A stretch of 64,000 nt of DNA, taken from assembly GCF_000513895.2 (NCBI RefSeq), contig NZ_CP165785.1:290667-354666 (forward strand), given 5' to 3'. Below the pieces are notes generated by a model that worked only from the letters and a program-made list of their open reading frames with translations, did not search any database and was not told the origin of the DNA. Below are positions 56,130-64,000 of the stretch, in pieces. This DNA is from Ensifer sp. WSM1721. GTDB lineage: Bacteria > Pseudomonadota > Alphaproteobacteria > Rhizobiales > Rhizobiaceae. Each line of letters opens with the position of its first letter. Position 1 is the stretch's first letter. The position numbers and the translations under genes are program-made.

Positions 56130-56792
56130 TTAAAGCTGTGCCGTCCAGTCAAAATCCCGGACATAAAGACCAATCGGATTGAGGCGGATCGTCGCCTCGT
56201 CTTGCGGCGCGGTTAGTGCGACCGTGGCAATCCCGCGGAACCGGCGCGTGCCGGTTTCCTTGCCTTTGCGATCGCGCTCGTATTCGGTCCAGTCGATCTG
56301 ATAGGTCTGGTTCGAAAGCGCCACGATGTTGTTGACCTCGATGGCGATCGTGGATGTCTTCGCCTTTTCGAACGGCGAATTGCCCCGGAACCACGCGTTG
56401 ATCTTCTCCGTCGAAGGATCGGAGGTCCGAAGGAGCGCGTAAGTTCGGTCGATATATTGTTTCTGCACCACGGCGTCCGGCGTGATCGAACGGAAGCTGA
56501 TTACGAAATTGCCGAGGGTGGCACGCACTACGCGGACGTCCGCATACTCGATCTGTTCGGGGAAACCGGCCGTGACCGACGTGCCGAGTTTGTCGACCTC
56601 CACGATGTACGGCACGAGCCTCACTTGCGTGCTGAGATACATTGCATATCCAAAGCCGATCACCGCCATGGTGAGACCCAGCACGCCGACCATGCGCCAC
56701 GCCGCGGCCGCCTGCACATAGGATCCGTATCGTTCCGTCCATTCCTGGCGTGCGGCAAGATAGGGGTTTTCGGGGGCGCCGTTCGCTGCCAT
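56130..56792 (-). CDS. trbF: TrbF, VirB8-like assembly factor
   Basis: 220 residues: short cytoplasmic N-terminus, one membrane helix near residue 35 ([20 protein letters not shown]), and a periplasmic VirB8 domain ([37 protein letters not shown]). Follows trbL by 24 bases. Confidence 0.94.
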   Translation of the reverse strand: MAANGAPENPYLAARQEWTERYGSYVQAAAAWRMVGVLGLTMAVIGFGYAMYLSTQVRLVPYIVEVDKLGTSVTAGFPEQIEYADVRVVRATLGNFVISFRSITPDAVVQKQYIDRTYALLRTSDPSTEKINAWFRGNSPFEKAKTSTIAIEVNNIVALSNQTYQIDWTEYERDRKGKETGTRRFRGIATVALTAPQDEATIRLNPIGLYVRDFDWTAQL

Positions 56793-56816
56793 CGATCCAT
56801 TACTTTCTGGTTGTTG

Positions 56817-57992
56817 CTAGGCTTTGTGTTCGGGCGGTGGCTTTGGGCCGTTATAACCACTGCGGGCCTCGTCGAGCTTGGCATTGGCGAGCCCGAGGAT
56901 TGATCCAGCATAGGCGCCGGGTGAACCGATCGCCTTCTCTTTGGCCGCCGATCCCGCAGCACTGCCGGCGGATCCGATCCCTGCACCGAAGCCTCGAAGG
57001 GCCGCACCAGCGAGTGATGAACCGGCTGCTCGTGCGGACTGACCGGCCGTAACACCCGCTCGTGCGGCACCCGCGGCAAGGAATCCAGCGCCTGCGGCGA
57101 ACGATGCCGCATGGCCACCGTGACGGATCGTTTCCATTCCTCCGGAAACCGAGGCGCCCTGGACAACACCCTGGATGATGCTCGGCACGTACATGGCGAT
57201 GATGAAGACCACGACGGAGATGCCGGCGATCGCGAGCGTCGTGACGAACTGGTCGGAGGTCGCGGTCGGAGCATTCGCCAAACCCAGGAGGACCTGCGAT
57301 CCGATCTTGGCGATCATCACCAGCGCCATCAGCTTCATGCCGACGCCGAAAGCGTAGACGAGATAGCGGATCGCGAAATCCTTCGTATATGAGGATCCCC
57401 CGAGGCCCAGCATGATCATGCCGGCGAGCAGGCCGACATACATCTCGACCATAACCGACACGAAAATCGCGGCGACTAGGGAAAAGCAGATGACGACGAC
57501 GCCCATCGCCAGTACGGCGGCGATCGCCAGTGCATTGTCTTCGAATACACCGAACTGCGCTTGCTGTGACATTTGCGAGGCGACTCGAATGCCGGCGTCA
57601 AAGATTTCGGCGGGAGAAGCTGAACCGCCGCCAGCGCCGATCTGGAACAACCTGTCGACCACCGCTCGCGCGAAGGTTGGACCCTGTGTGAGGACAAAAG
57701 CGAAGAACCCGATGAACATGATCCGTCGGACAAGTTCGGCAAACCAGCTGTCGAGAGAAGCGGCCTGGATTGCGAGCCAGACCGCGGCTATTCCAATCTC
57801 GATGGTGGCCAGGATCCAGAACAGCGATTTAGCCGCGTCCATGATGGTGGTTTCCCATCCTTTCGCAGCCGTCGAAACCTGGTTCTCCAGCTCGGTCAGG
57901 ACCTGTCCTTCCCGCGCGAAAGCGGGCGCCGTGAAGGCGATGCATACTAGTCCTGCGATGAGGAAAGAACGTATAAGGCTGCTCTTTACCAT
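56817..57992 (-). CDS. trbL: TrbL, VirB6-like polytopic channel protein
   Basis: 391 residues. Signal-like start, then five to six membrane segments between residues 50 and 270 and an Ala/Gly-rich cytoplasmic tail (HGGHAASFAAGAGFLAAGAA). Inner-membrane part of the mating channel. Starts inside the end of trbK. Confidence 0.93.
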   Translation of the reverse strand: MVKSSLIRSFLIAGLVCIAFTAPAFAREGQVLTELENQVSTAAKGWETTIMDAAKSLFWILATIEIGIAAVWLAIQAASLDSWFAELVRRIMFIGFFAFVLTQGPTFARAVVDRLFQIGAGGGSASPAEIFDAGIRVASQMSQQAQFGVFEDNALAIAAVLAMGVVVICFSLVAAIFVSVMVEMYVGLLAGMIMLGLGGSSYTKDFAIRYLVYAFGVGMKLMALVMIAKIGSQVLLGLANAPTATSDQFVTTLAIAGISVVVFIIAMYVPSIIQGVVQGASVSGGMETIRHGGHAASFAAGAGFLAAGAARAGVTAGQSARAAGSSLAGAALRGFGAGIGSAGSAAGSAAKEKAIGSPGAYAGSILGLANAKLDEARSGYNGPKPPPEHKA

Positions 57993-58186
57993 CTCGGGCG
58001 CATCTCCTGGCCGTCCTTGATCGGCGGAAGCTCCTTGCCGGAGCCAAAGAGTTTCTCGCGCACCGCGCGTTGCTCCTCGGTGAGCGCAGGTTGGTTGGAG
58101 GCCTTGGTGTTAATGATCAGCACCGTCGCGGCAGACGAGACAGCAGCAGCAAGGACAAGAAGGACGATGACGATGGCGCGGCTCAC
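57986..58186 (-). CDS. trbK: TrbK, small entry-exclusion-type protein
   Basis: 66 residues: one N-terminal hydrophobic segment (AIVIVLLVLAAAVSSAATVL) and a polar tail. There is no lipobox cysteine, unlike RP4 TrbK. Its last residues, REKLFGSGKELPPIKDGQEM then RPRW, closely resemble the C-terminus of TrbJ encoded just upstream. Presumed entry-exclusion role by position. Overlaps both neighbours by 4-7 bases. Confidence 0.85.
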   Translation of the reverse strand: MSRAIVIVLLVLAAAVSSAATVLIINTKASNQPALTEEQRAVREKLFGSGKELPPIKDGQEMRPRW

Positions 58187-58986
58187 CAGCGGGGCTCCAT
58201 CTTCTGGCCTTCCGGAATGGTTTTGACCTCAGCGTTAAAGAACTTCTCCCGGCGTGCTTGCGCCAGATCCTTGTCGGTCTGCTCTGTCTGCAGCCAGGTG
58301 CCCATCATGGTCATCTGCTGAGAGACGAGACCGCGGAGCTTTTGCATCTGTGCCACCTGTTGTGCGGCGATCTGATGACCCACCTGGAGAGCCTTCATCT
58401 GCCCGTCGGCCGTCTCGGACATCGACCGCAACGAGGACATCGTGCTTTCCTCGCTGTCGAATTGGTCGGCAGTTAAGCTCACAGCTTTGAGTGTGCTGGC
58501 GATCGTGTCCCGGTTCGTGTCGGACCACGCCTGGTACCTCGATGAGAAACTTTCGGCGTCCGGCAGGTTGGTCCTGAGGCTCGAATAGCTCTCGAAGCGT
58601 TGCTGCAGCACGTCATCAGCATTGCCCATCGAAAACGAAATGCTCTGGCCGTGGTCGATGATGCTGCGGAGCTGGTTGAGGTCGCTTTCGACCTGCCCCC
58701 ACATGTGAGACGGGAGGGTTGCGGTGTTCTGCAGCAGGTTTTGGTAGATGTTGAGCTGCGTTTCGATCTGTTGCGCCAACTGGCTGATCTGGGTGAGTTG
58801 GTTCTGGATTTGCTCGCCGGATTGGCCAACCAGCGATACGAGCTCCCCATTGTTGAGGACCTGCGTCCACTCAGTCGCGGCGCCAGTTGCAGTGCCCGCC
58901 ACCGCAGGCTTTGTGGCGCCAATCGCGAATGCGACCGCCACCACGCTGGCGAGCAGTCTAATCGAAGTCAAGCAGCGATGCGGCAT
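58183..58986 (-). CDS. trbJ: TrbJ, VirB5-like pilus-associated protein
   Basis: 267 residues with a Sec signal peptide (VVAVAFAIGATKPAVAG) and a long helical, Gln-rich body (LVGQSGEQIQNQLTQISQLA). The C-terminal tail REKFFNAEVKTIPEGQKMEP then RW recurs in TrbK. It should be secreted to the pilus tip. Overlaps the 3' end of trbE by 29 bases. Confidence 0.93.
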   Translation of the reverse strand: MPHRCLTSIRLLASVVAVAFAIGATKPAVAGTATGAATEWTQVLNNGELVSLVGQSGEQIQNQLTQISQLAQQIETQLNIYQNLLQNTATLPSHMWGQVESDLNQLRSIIDHGQSISFSMGNADDVLQQRFESYSSLRTNLPDAESFSSRYQAWSDTNRDTIASTLKAVSLTADQFDSEESTMSSLRSMSETADGQMKALQVGHQIAAQQVAQMQKLRGLVSQQMTMMGTWLQTEQTDKDLAQARREKFFNAEVKTIPEGQKMEPRW

Positions 58987-61414
58987 CGTGAACCCCTCTC
59001 ATTTGAAGCCAGTGGATCGGCCAATCGCGGCCGTGTTCGGAATTCAGTATGCGGATGCGCTTCAAGTCTTCCTTGCCCGAGGCGCCGACGAAGCTGAGCG
59101 CCACAGGGGCCAGCGCCATATCGAACAGCCGCCGGCCCTCAGGGGTGACGACGTAATACTCACGCTTGGGGATCGCGTTCGAAACGATCTCGATCTGGCG
59201 CGCATTGAACCCAATCCGTTCATAGAACTCGCGCGTGCCGGGCTCGCGCGCCGCGCCGTTCGGAAGGCAGATCTTCGTCGGGCAGGATTCCTTCAGGACA
59301 TCGATGATGCCCGAGCGCTCGGCGTCCGAAATAGACTGCGTCGCGAGAACGACCGCGCAGTTCGCCTTGCGCAAAACCTTCAGCCATTCTCTGATTTTGT
59401 TGCGGAAAACCGGATGACGGAGCATCAACCAGGCCTCCTCGAGGACGATCAGGCTTGGTGAGCCGTCAAGTCGCTTCTCGATGCGTCGGAACAGATAGGT
59501 GAGAACGGGTACCAGATTCCGCTCGCCCATGTTCATCAACTCTTCGATCTCGAAGGTCTGGAAAGCGCCAAGCGAGAGCCCATCCTGTTCAGCATCGAGA
59601 AGCTGCCCCATCGGGCCGTCGACTGTGTAATGATGCAGGGCATCCTTGATCTCGCGCATCTGCACGCCGCTTACGAAATCCGAGAGCGACCGGCCGGGCG
59701 CCTTGGCCATCAGACCGACCTGCCGCGATATGGCATTGCGATGATCGGGGGTGATGGCGACGCCCTGCAGCGCGACCAGCATCTCGATCCATTCGGTCGC
59801 CCAGGCCCGATCGGCGTCACTCTCGAGATCCGACAGCGGGCAGAACGCGAGAGCGGGTCCCGTCTCCTGTACATCGCCGCCGATCTCGTAGTGATCGCCA
59901 CCCGCGGCGAGCGTCAGCGGCAACAGCGAGCTTCCTTTGTCGAAGGCGAAGATCTGGGCTTGGTCATAGCGCCGGAACTGCGCCGCGATCAGCGCCAGGA
60001 GCGTTGACTTGCCCGAGCCGGTCGGACCGAAGATCAACGTGTGGCCCACGTCATCGACATGGAGGTTGAGCCGAAACGGCGTCGAGCCGCTCGCGACCTG
60101 CATCAGCGGCGGAGAATTGGCAGGATAGAATGGGCAAGGTGCGATCGGGTTTCCCGACCAGACCGAATTGAGCGGGATCAGGTCCGCGAGGTTGCTGGTG
60201 TTGATCAGCGGTTCGCGGATATTGCAATACCAATTGCCCGGCAGGCTTCCGAGATAGGCGTCGGTGGCGTTGAGCGTTTCGATCCGCGCCCCAAAGCCTT
60301 CGGCCTGGATCAATCGGCGGATTGCTTCGGCCCTTTCCTGCAATACTTCGCGATCGCTGTCGAAGAGCACGATCACGGGCGTGTAATAGCCGTAGGCGAC
60401 CAGCTGCGACGAGGCCTGCGAGATGGCGTCCTCGGTTTCGGCAACCATTGTCATCGCGTCCTGATCGACCGAGCGGCTTTGCGTCTGGAACAATTGGTCG
60501 AAGAACGGTCGGACCTTCTGCTGCCACTTCTTGCGCGTCCGCTCCAGCTTTTGACGCGCCTCTTCCGCGTCGAGGAAAATGAAGCGCGACGACCAGCGAT
60601 AGGTCAAAGGCATCAGATCGAGGCTGTTGAGTATCCCTGGCCAGCTCTCGGCGGGGAGCCCGTCGATTGCCACGACACCGAGAAAACGGTTTTCGACTTT
60701 CGGGGTCAGCCCATGCTCGAGTTCAGCGGTCGCGATCCAGTCGAGATACATGGGAGCATCCGGCAGGCGGATCGGGTGGTTTTCGCCGGTGATGCAGAAG
60801 CGGACGAACTGAAGCAGTTCGTCATAGCGGGTGACACGCTCCCCTCCCCTTTCGACGACCTCGCGTGTTTCCATGCGCCGGATCGAAAGCGTGTTGGCGA
60901 AATATTGCTCGATCTCGCGGATGGCGTTCCGGAAGATCAAGAGCACCGTGTCGGCATAGGTCTTCTTGCGGCTCTCCTCGTCCGAATAGATGTATTTGCT
61001 GAGAGCCGTCCTTTTGGACTCCAGCGGCCGATAAGTCAGGATCAGCGCGTGCTTGCTCTCGAAATGGCCCCGCTCGCGCGCGAAATGCGCCCGCCGCTCC
61101 GCGTCGATCGCGCGCGTGACAGCATCAGGGAAATGGCAACGAGCTTCCGAAGGATAATCGAACGTTGGAATACGGATGGCCTCAACCTGGATCATCCAGC
61201 CGCTTCCGAGGCGCGACAGGATTGCGTTGATCTGGCGCGACAGTTCGTTGCGCTCGAGGTCGGTAGCGCTTTCTGAGTCCGGACCAGCAAAATACCAGCC
61301 GGCCATCAAGCTTCCATCCTTCAACAGAAGCACGCCATTATCGACCAGACCAGCATAGGGAACGAGATCCGCGAAGGACGGGCCAGTGGCCCGGAAGCGT
61401 TTGAGAGCGACCAT
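58958..61414 (-). CDS. trbE: TrbE, VirB4-like ATPase
   Basis: 818 residues. Walker A is FGPTGSGKSTLLALI (near residue 450) and Walker B is PSLIVLEEAWLML; the RNKIREWLKVLRKANCAVVL region and C-terminal SFVGASGKEDLKRI follow. Energises pilus assembly and substrate passage at the inner membrane. Normal length. Confidence 0.95.
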   Translation of the reverse strand: MVALKRFRATGPSFADLVPYAGLVDNGVLLLKDGSLMAGWYFAGPDSESATDLERNELSRQINAILSRLGSGWMIQVEAIRIPTFDYPSEARCHFPDAVTRAIDAERRAHFARERGHFESKHALILTYRPLESKRTALSKYIYSDEESRKKTYADTVLLIFRNAIREIEQYFANTLSIRRMETREVVERGGERVTRYDELLQFVRFCITGENHPIRLPDAPMYLDWIATAELEHGLTPKVENRFLGVVAIDGLPAESWPGILNSLDLMPLTYRWSSRFIFLDAEEARQKLERTRKKWQQKVRPFFDQLFQTQSRSVDQDAMTMVAETEDAISQASSQLVAYGYYTPVIVLFDSDREVLQERAEAIRRLIQAEGFGARIETLNATDAYLGSLPGNWYCNIREPLINTSNLADLIPLNSVWSGNPIAPCPFYPANSPPLMQVASGSTPFRLNLHVDDVGHTLIFGPTGSGKSTLLALIAAQFRRYDQAQIFAFDKGSSLLPLTLAAGGDHYEIGGDVQETGPALAFCPLSDLESDADRAWATEWIEMLVALQGVAITPDHRNAISRQVGLMAKAPGRSLSDFVSGVQMREIKDALHHYTVDGPMGQLLDAEQDGLSLGAFQTFEIEELMNMGERNLVPVLTYLFRRIEKRLDGSPSLIVLEEAWLMLRHPVFRNKIREWLKVLRKANCAVVLATQSISDAERSGIIDVLKESCPTKICLPNGAAREPGTREFYERIGFNARQIEIVSNAIPKREYYVVTPEGRRLFDMALAPVALSFVGASGKEDLKRIRILNSEHGRDWPIHWLQMRGVHDAASLLDFD

Positions 61415-61426
61415 GCCAGGTCCCCC

Positions 61427-61726
61427 TCAATACCGTCGCCAAGGCGAGGTGGTCGCCTTGTAGTAGGGCTTGTACGAGATATGGCGGACATAGACCTGCC
61501 GCATGAGCGGGTCCGACTTCGCCATCATCCGGAGCAGCCCGACGATCACGAACCAGACGGCGATCCCGAAGAGCGCGGAATAGACCGTCAGGACCACGAA
61601 AATCAGGATGACGGCGGCAAGCCCGGTGATCAAAACCAGTTCCCTGTCCGCGCCCATCAGGAGGTTCGGCCGGGAGAGCGCACGGTGAATGCGATTGCGG
61701 TGAAGTCCGGATAGCGCCTCAGCCAT
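61427..61726 (-). CDS. trbD: TrbD, VirB3-like membrane protein
   Basis: 99 residues from [20 protein letters not shown]. One long hydrophobic hairpin ([20 protein letters not shown]). Starts 8 bases inside the trbC end and lies 12 bases before trbE. Confidence 0.92.
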   Translation of the reverse strand: MAEALSGLHRNRIHRALSRPNLLMGADRELVLITGLAAVILIFVVLTVYSALFGIAVWFVIVGLLRMMAKSDPLMRQVYVRHISYKPYYKATTSPWRRY

Positions 61727-62102
61727 GAGCCCCCTCCCCTCCTGCACTCGAGCGTATCGAAGTGACCCAATCATCGGTCACGCCAATCGAAGCGCCGGTC
61801 GCACCGAACAGGCCGACAATGGTCGTGGCGCCGAGGAGGATGCCGGCAACAAGCACGACATACATCAGCCGCCGCGCGAAATCGTTCAGCTCCCCACCGA
61901 AGATCAGCATGCCGCCCGCGATTGCTACTGCTGCAAGTGCGATGTAGCCCGCGACCGGGCCTGTGATGGACTCCTGGATCTGCTCGAGCGGTCCTTCCCA
62001 GGGCAGACTACCGCCTGAACTGGCCAGTGCCGGTGCCACCGACGCCAAAATGACTGGCGCGGCAAGAAGCGCGATGGAGACAAACTCATACTTACGCGAC
62101 AT
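61719..62102 (-). CDS. trbC: TrbC, VirB2-like pilin precursor
   Basis: 127 residues from [20 protein letters not shown]: a signal peptide ending near [11 protein letters not shown], then two hydrophobic segments as in pilins ([20 protein letters not shown] and [20 protein letters not shown]). Likely processed and cyclised with help of TraF. Overlaps trbB by 11 bases. Confidence 0.93.
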   Translation of the reverse strand: MSRKYEFVSIALLAAPVILASVAPALASSGGSLPWEGPLEQIQESITGPVAGYIALAAVAIAGGMLIFGGELNDFARRLMYVVLVAGILLGATTIVGLFGATGASIGVTDDWVTSIRSSAGGEGAHG

Positions 62103-63069
62103 GCCGCGCCTCCTGTTCTTCGGTGAGTTGGTCGGATTCGATCTCGTATTGGCCGTTGGCGAAGCGCTCGACCTGGACGATGTCGCAAACACGCCGGCCT
62201 CGCGGCGTACGCTCGATGGAAACGATGAGGTCGACAGCCTCCCCGATCACCTCGTGCATCGGCTGTTGGCTTGCTTCGGCCGTCAGTTGCTCCAGTCGGC
62301 GGAGCGCGGAGGTCGCCGTGTTCGAGTGGATTGTTGCCACGCCGCCAGGGTGACCTGTGTTCCAGGCCTTTAGAAGCGTCAGCGCCGCGCCGTCACGGAC
62401 CTCGCCGACAACGATGCGGTCGGGGCGCAAGCGCATCGTGCTCTTTAGAAGGCGGGCCATATCGATTGCGTCGGTCGTGTGCAGGAGAACCGCGTTCTCG
62501 GCCGCGCATTGGATTTCGGCGGTGTCTTCAAGGATGACGAGCCGATCTTCTGGTGCGCTCTTCACGATTTCGTCGATTACGGCATTCGCGAGCGTCGTCT
62601 TGCCGGAGCCGGTCCCACCGGAAATGATGATGTTCAGACGCGAGGCAATTGCGCTGCGGATCGTCGCAGCCTGGGCCTCGGACATGACGGCAGAGCGAAC
62701 ATAGTCATCGAGCGGGATCAGACGGGATGCCCGCCGACGGATCGTGAACGCGGGTTTGGCGACAACCGGGGGCAGCAGGCCTTCAAAGCGGTGACCACCG
62801 ATCGGCAGTTCTCCGGAAATGATGGGTTGGTCGGTGTCCACCTCGGATTGGAGCGCGTGAGCAACTGTTCCAATCACCATTTCCGCCGCAGCCGACGACA
62901 TCTCGCCAGCGGGCGCGACGCCGTGCCCGAGCCGCTCTATGAATAGCTTGCCATCAGGATTCAGCATGATCTCGACGACGTTGCTATCGTCCAAAGCAAC
63001 GCAGAGCTGGTCGCCAAGCGCCTCCTGAAGCTTGCGGACGAGGCGAGGATGAGAGCGAAGCTGTTCCAC
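62092..63069 (-). CDS. trbB: TrbB, VirB11-like traffic ATPase
   Basis: 325 residues if it starts at the GTG at 63069 (read [20 protein letters not shown]), which has AAGGAG seven bases upstream; a start nine codons earlier would overlap traI and lacks a site. Walker [16 protein letters not shown], Asp box [12 protein letters not shown], Walker B region [18 protein letters not shown], and the His box [13 protein letters not shown]. Hexameric ATPase at the base of the channel. It follows traI by 10 bases. Confidence 0.94.
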   Translation of the reverse strand: MEQLRSHPRLVRKLQEALGDQLCVALDDSNVVEIMLNPDGKLFIERLGHGVAPAGEMSSAAAEMVIGTVAHALQSEVDTDQPIISGELPIGGHRFEGLLPPVVAKPAFTIRRRASRLIPLDDYVRSAVMSEAQAATIRSAIASRLNIIISGGTGSGKTTLANAVIDEIVKSAPEDRLVILEDTAEIQCAAENAVLLHTTDAIDMARLLKSTMRLRPDRIVVGEVRDGAALTLLKAWNTGHPGGVATIHSNTATSALRRLEQLTAEASQQPMHEVIGEAVDLIVSIERTPRGRRVCDIVQVERFANGQYEIESDQLTEEQEARHVA

Positions 63070-63079
63070 TGATTTCTCC

Positions 63080-63706
63080 TTACGCTGATTGGGCAAAAGG
63101 GCTGATGATTTGAGAGCGGTAGTTGGCGGTGCGGAGCTTCATGAATGTGTCGGCGTTTGCCGGCAGAGTGCCCGCCACGGCCACGGTCGCTCCGATCATT
63201 GTTGGCTCGCCAATGCGCTGAAGCGGCCAACAGGCGCGAGCGAGAATCCGTTCGAACCGAAGATCCGTCACCGTGACGATTTCGGTGAAGCGGTTCGCCA
63301 CCGACCATTCGATAATCCCCGCGAACATGGTGAGCGTCGCCTCATGAATGGCGCCGTCTCCCCTGCCCTCAGCAAGAGAGGTATCCACGCAAAAGCGCGA
63401 GCTCTCTATCATTGCGGGGTGAGCCTCTAGGCGGCCGGAAGGAAGGAGCGAAGGGAAAACGTTGGCCACCATCGTGGGGCCGAGTGCGGGAAGCAGACGC
63501 GCACATCCAACCACTCGATCGTTGCTCGACACGGCCAGGATGTAGGTCGGATGAAGATTGTCGAAAGCATCCGACTCACAGCCTCCGGCGACACTGACGT
63601 CCCAGCCCAAACGATCGGAAAAGACGCGGGCGCGCAGTTGGTGGTGGCTATGGAGAAGTTGGGCTTCTTCGATATTTCGCGGCTTTGAGATCGCGAGAAC
63701 CTGCAT
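63080..63706 (-). CDS. traI: Acyl-homoserine-lactone synthase TraI (LuxI family)
   Basis: 208 residues. The conserved LuxI residues are in order: R..VF..RLGWDV, DAFDNLHPTYILA, GCARLLPALGPTMV, and the E..RF pair in ESSRFCVD. It makes an N-acyl-homoserine lactone from S-adenosylmethionine and an acyl-ACP, which activates TraR. First gene of the traI-trb operon, a self-reinforcing circuit. The element at 63767 lies about 60-70 bases upstream of the ATG. Confidence 0.94.
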   Translation of the reverse strand: MQVLAISKPRNIEEAQLLHSHHQLRARVFSDRLGWDVSVAGGCESDAFDNLHPTYILAVSSNDRVVGCARLLPALGPTMVANVFPSLLPSGRLEAHPAMIESSRFCVDTSLAEGRGDGAIHEATLTMFAGIIEWSVANRFTEIVTVTDLRFERILARACWPLQRIGEPTMIGATVAVAGTLPANADTFMKLRTANYRSQIISPFAQSA

Positions 63707-63766
63707 GAATTTCTCCGTCGTTGTTGGGCGGCGGGGAAATCAGCACGAATCGGAATCGGGCGGCAG

Positions 63767-63777
63767 TTGTAGGATTC
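63767..63777 (-). promoter_or_regulatory. 11-base element shared with the traC promoter region, within an imperfect dyad
   Basis: The + strand reads TTGTAGGATTCGACAA at 63767-63782, an imperfect dyad with TTGT/ACAA ends. The first 11 bases are repeated (minus strand) at 44800-44810 upstream of traC. Candidate TraR binding element. Listed with strand as for traI regulation. Confidence 0.45.
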
Positions 63778-63782
63778 GACAA

Positions 63783-64000
63783 GGTCGGCTGAAACGAGCT
63801 GGCGCAAATTGGAGTGGAAAACTGGGGGACAGGGCAGAGCGTTTGTCGGATTCACAGGAGAACAATCAGGGATCAAGGGGAGCGGCGAAATCGGCTAAGC
63901 CCCAGTGTACAAACGGAAAAAAGCCAAGAACTGCCCTCTGGCTTCTTGGTGGCCGTTAAGCCTTTGTTAACCCTAAACTTCTGGACGGGTCTGGAGAATC
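63783..64000. other. Right-edge intergenic region
   Basis: No gene with a credible start and product is seen from 63783 to the edge. On related plasmids repABC begins beyond this point, transcribed away from traI; nothing here proves it. Confidence 0.35.

Noticed and set aside
60041..61276. + strand open frame of 411 codons inside trbE
   Set aside because: Antisense shadow of a complete VirB4-type ATPase gene.
63707..64000. Search for repABC start or parS-like sites at the right edge
   Set aside because: Only a single GTTAAC was seen; too little to call a partition site or a replication gene.

Overview
The window is alphaproteobacterial DNA, most likely a large conjugative plasmid of a Rhizobiales bacterium (Rhizobium/Sinorhizobium/Agrobacterium group). 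The evidence is a complete Ti/Sym-type conjugation set (traG-D-C / oriT / traA-F-B-H, traM, traR, trbI-H-G-F-L-K-J-E-D-C-B, traI) at 42.2-63.7 kb, in the gene order and with the oriT sequence typical of quorum-sensing-controlled rhizobial plasmids. In such plasmids traI normally lies next to repABC, so a replication locus just past position 64000 is expected but not visible.

Region 1 (1-33.2 kb) is a large catabolic island. On the left are the end of a biotin carboxylase gene and a hotdog thioesterase (+ strand). A minus-strand operon of up to 12 genes then runs from 13.56 kb down to 2.46 kb: aldehyde dehydrogenase, APH-type kinase, a 64-residue protein, saccharopine-dehydrogenase-like reductase, SDR, FAD amine/amino-acid oxidase, SurE phosphatase, two SDRs, EtfB, EtfA and an alpha/beta hydrolase. 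Next come an NCS1 permease with a one-helix companion protein, a TetR regulator, a cupin, a Liv-type ABC importer co-transcribed with HyuA/HyuB-like ATP-dependent amidohydrolase subunits, an acyl-CoA ligase, two more SDRs, a BKACE (DUF849) enzyme, a second saccharopine-dehydrogenase-like protein and a two-subunit 3-oxoacid CoA-transferase. A 20-bp palindrome close to ATGAATGAACGTTCATTAAT lies upstream of nearly every one of these transcription units, so I read the island as one TetR-controlled regulon. Its predicted logic is import, ATP-driven opening of a cyclic amide or similar ring, oxidation by flavin- and NAD-dependent enzymes, cleavage of a beta-keto acid to acetoacetate, then CoA transfer. 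The substrate is not identifiable from sequence.

Region 2 (33.2-42.2 kb) is a worn boundary zone: a frameshifted chemoreceptor, the C-terminal remnant of a large tyrosine recombinase with a frameshifted TnpC-like gene, ArdC and DUF736 genes each followed by a decayed second copy, an intact Phd-type antitoxin with a PemK-like partner under a 31-bp perfect palindrome, small plasmid ORFs ending in a strong terminator, a WGR-domain protein and a frameshifted thermonuclease gene.

Region 3 (42.2-64 kb) is the transfer system. traG-traD-traC and traA-traF-traB-traH diverge from oriT. Between traH and traM lie a broken DUF433/PIN-like toxin-antitoxin pair and an XRE regulator with its own palindrome. 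traR and its antiactivator gene traM converge with two bases between them. The trb operon (minus strand) encodes the mating-pair channel and starts with traI, the acyl-homoserine-lactone synthase. An 11-base element is shared by the traI and traC upstream regions and is a candidate TraR site.
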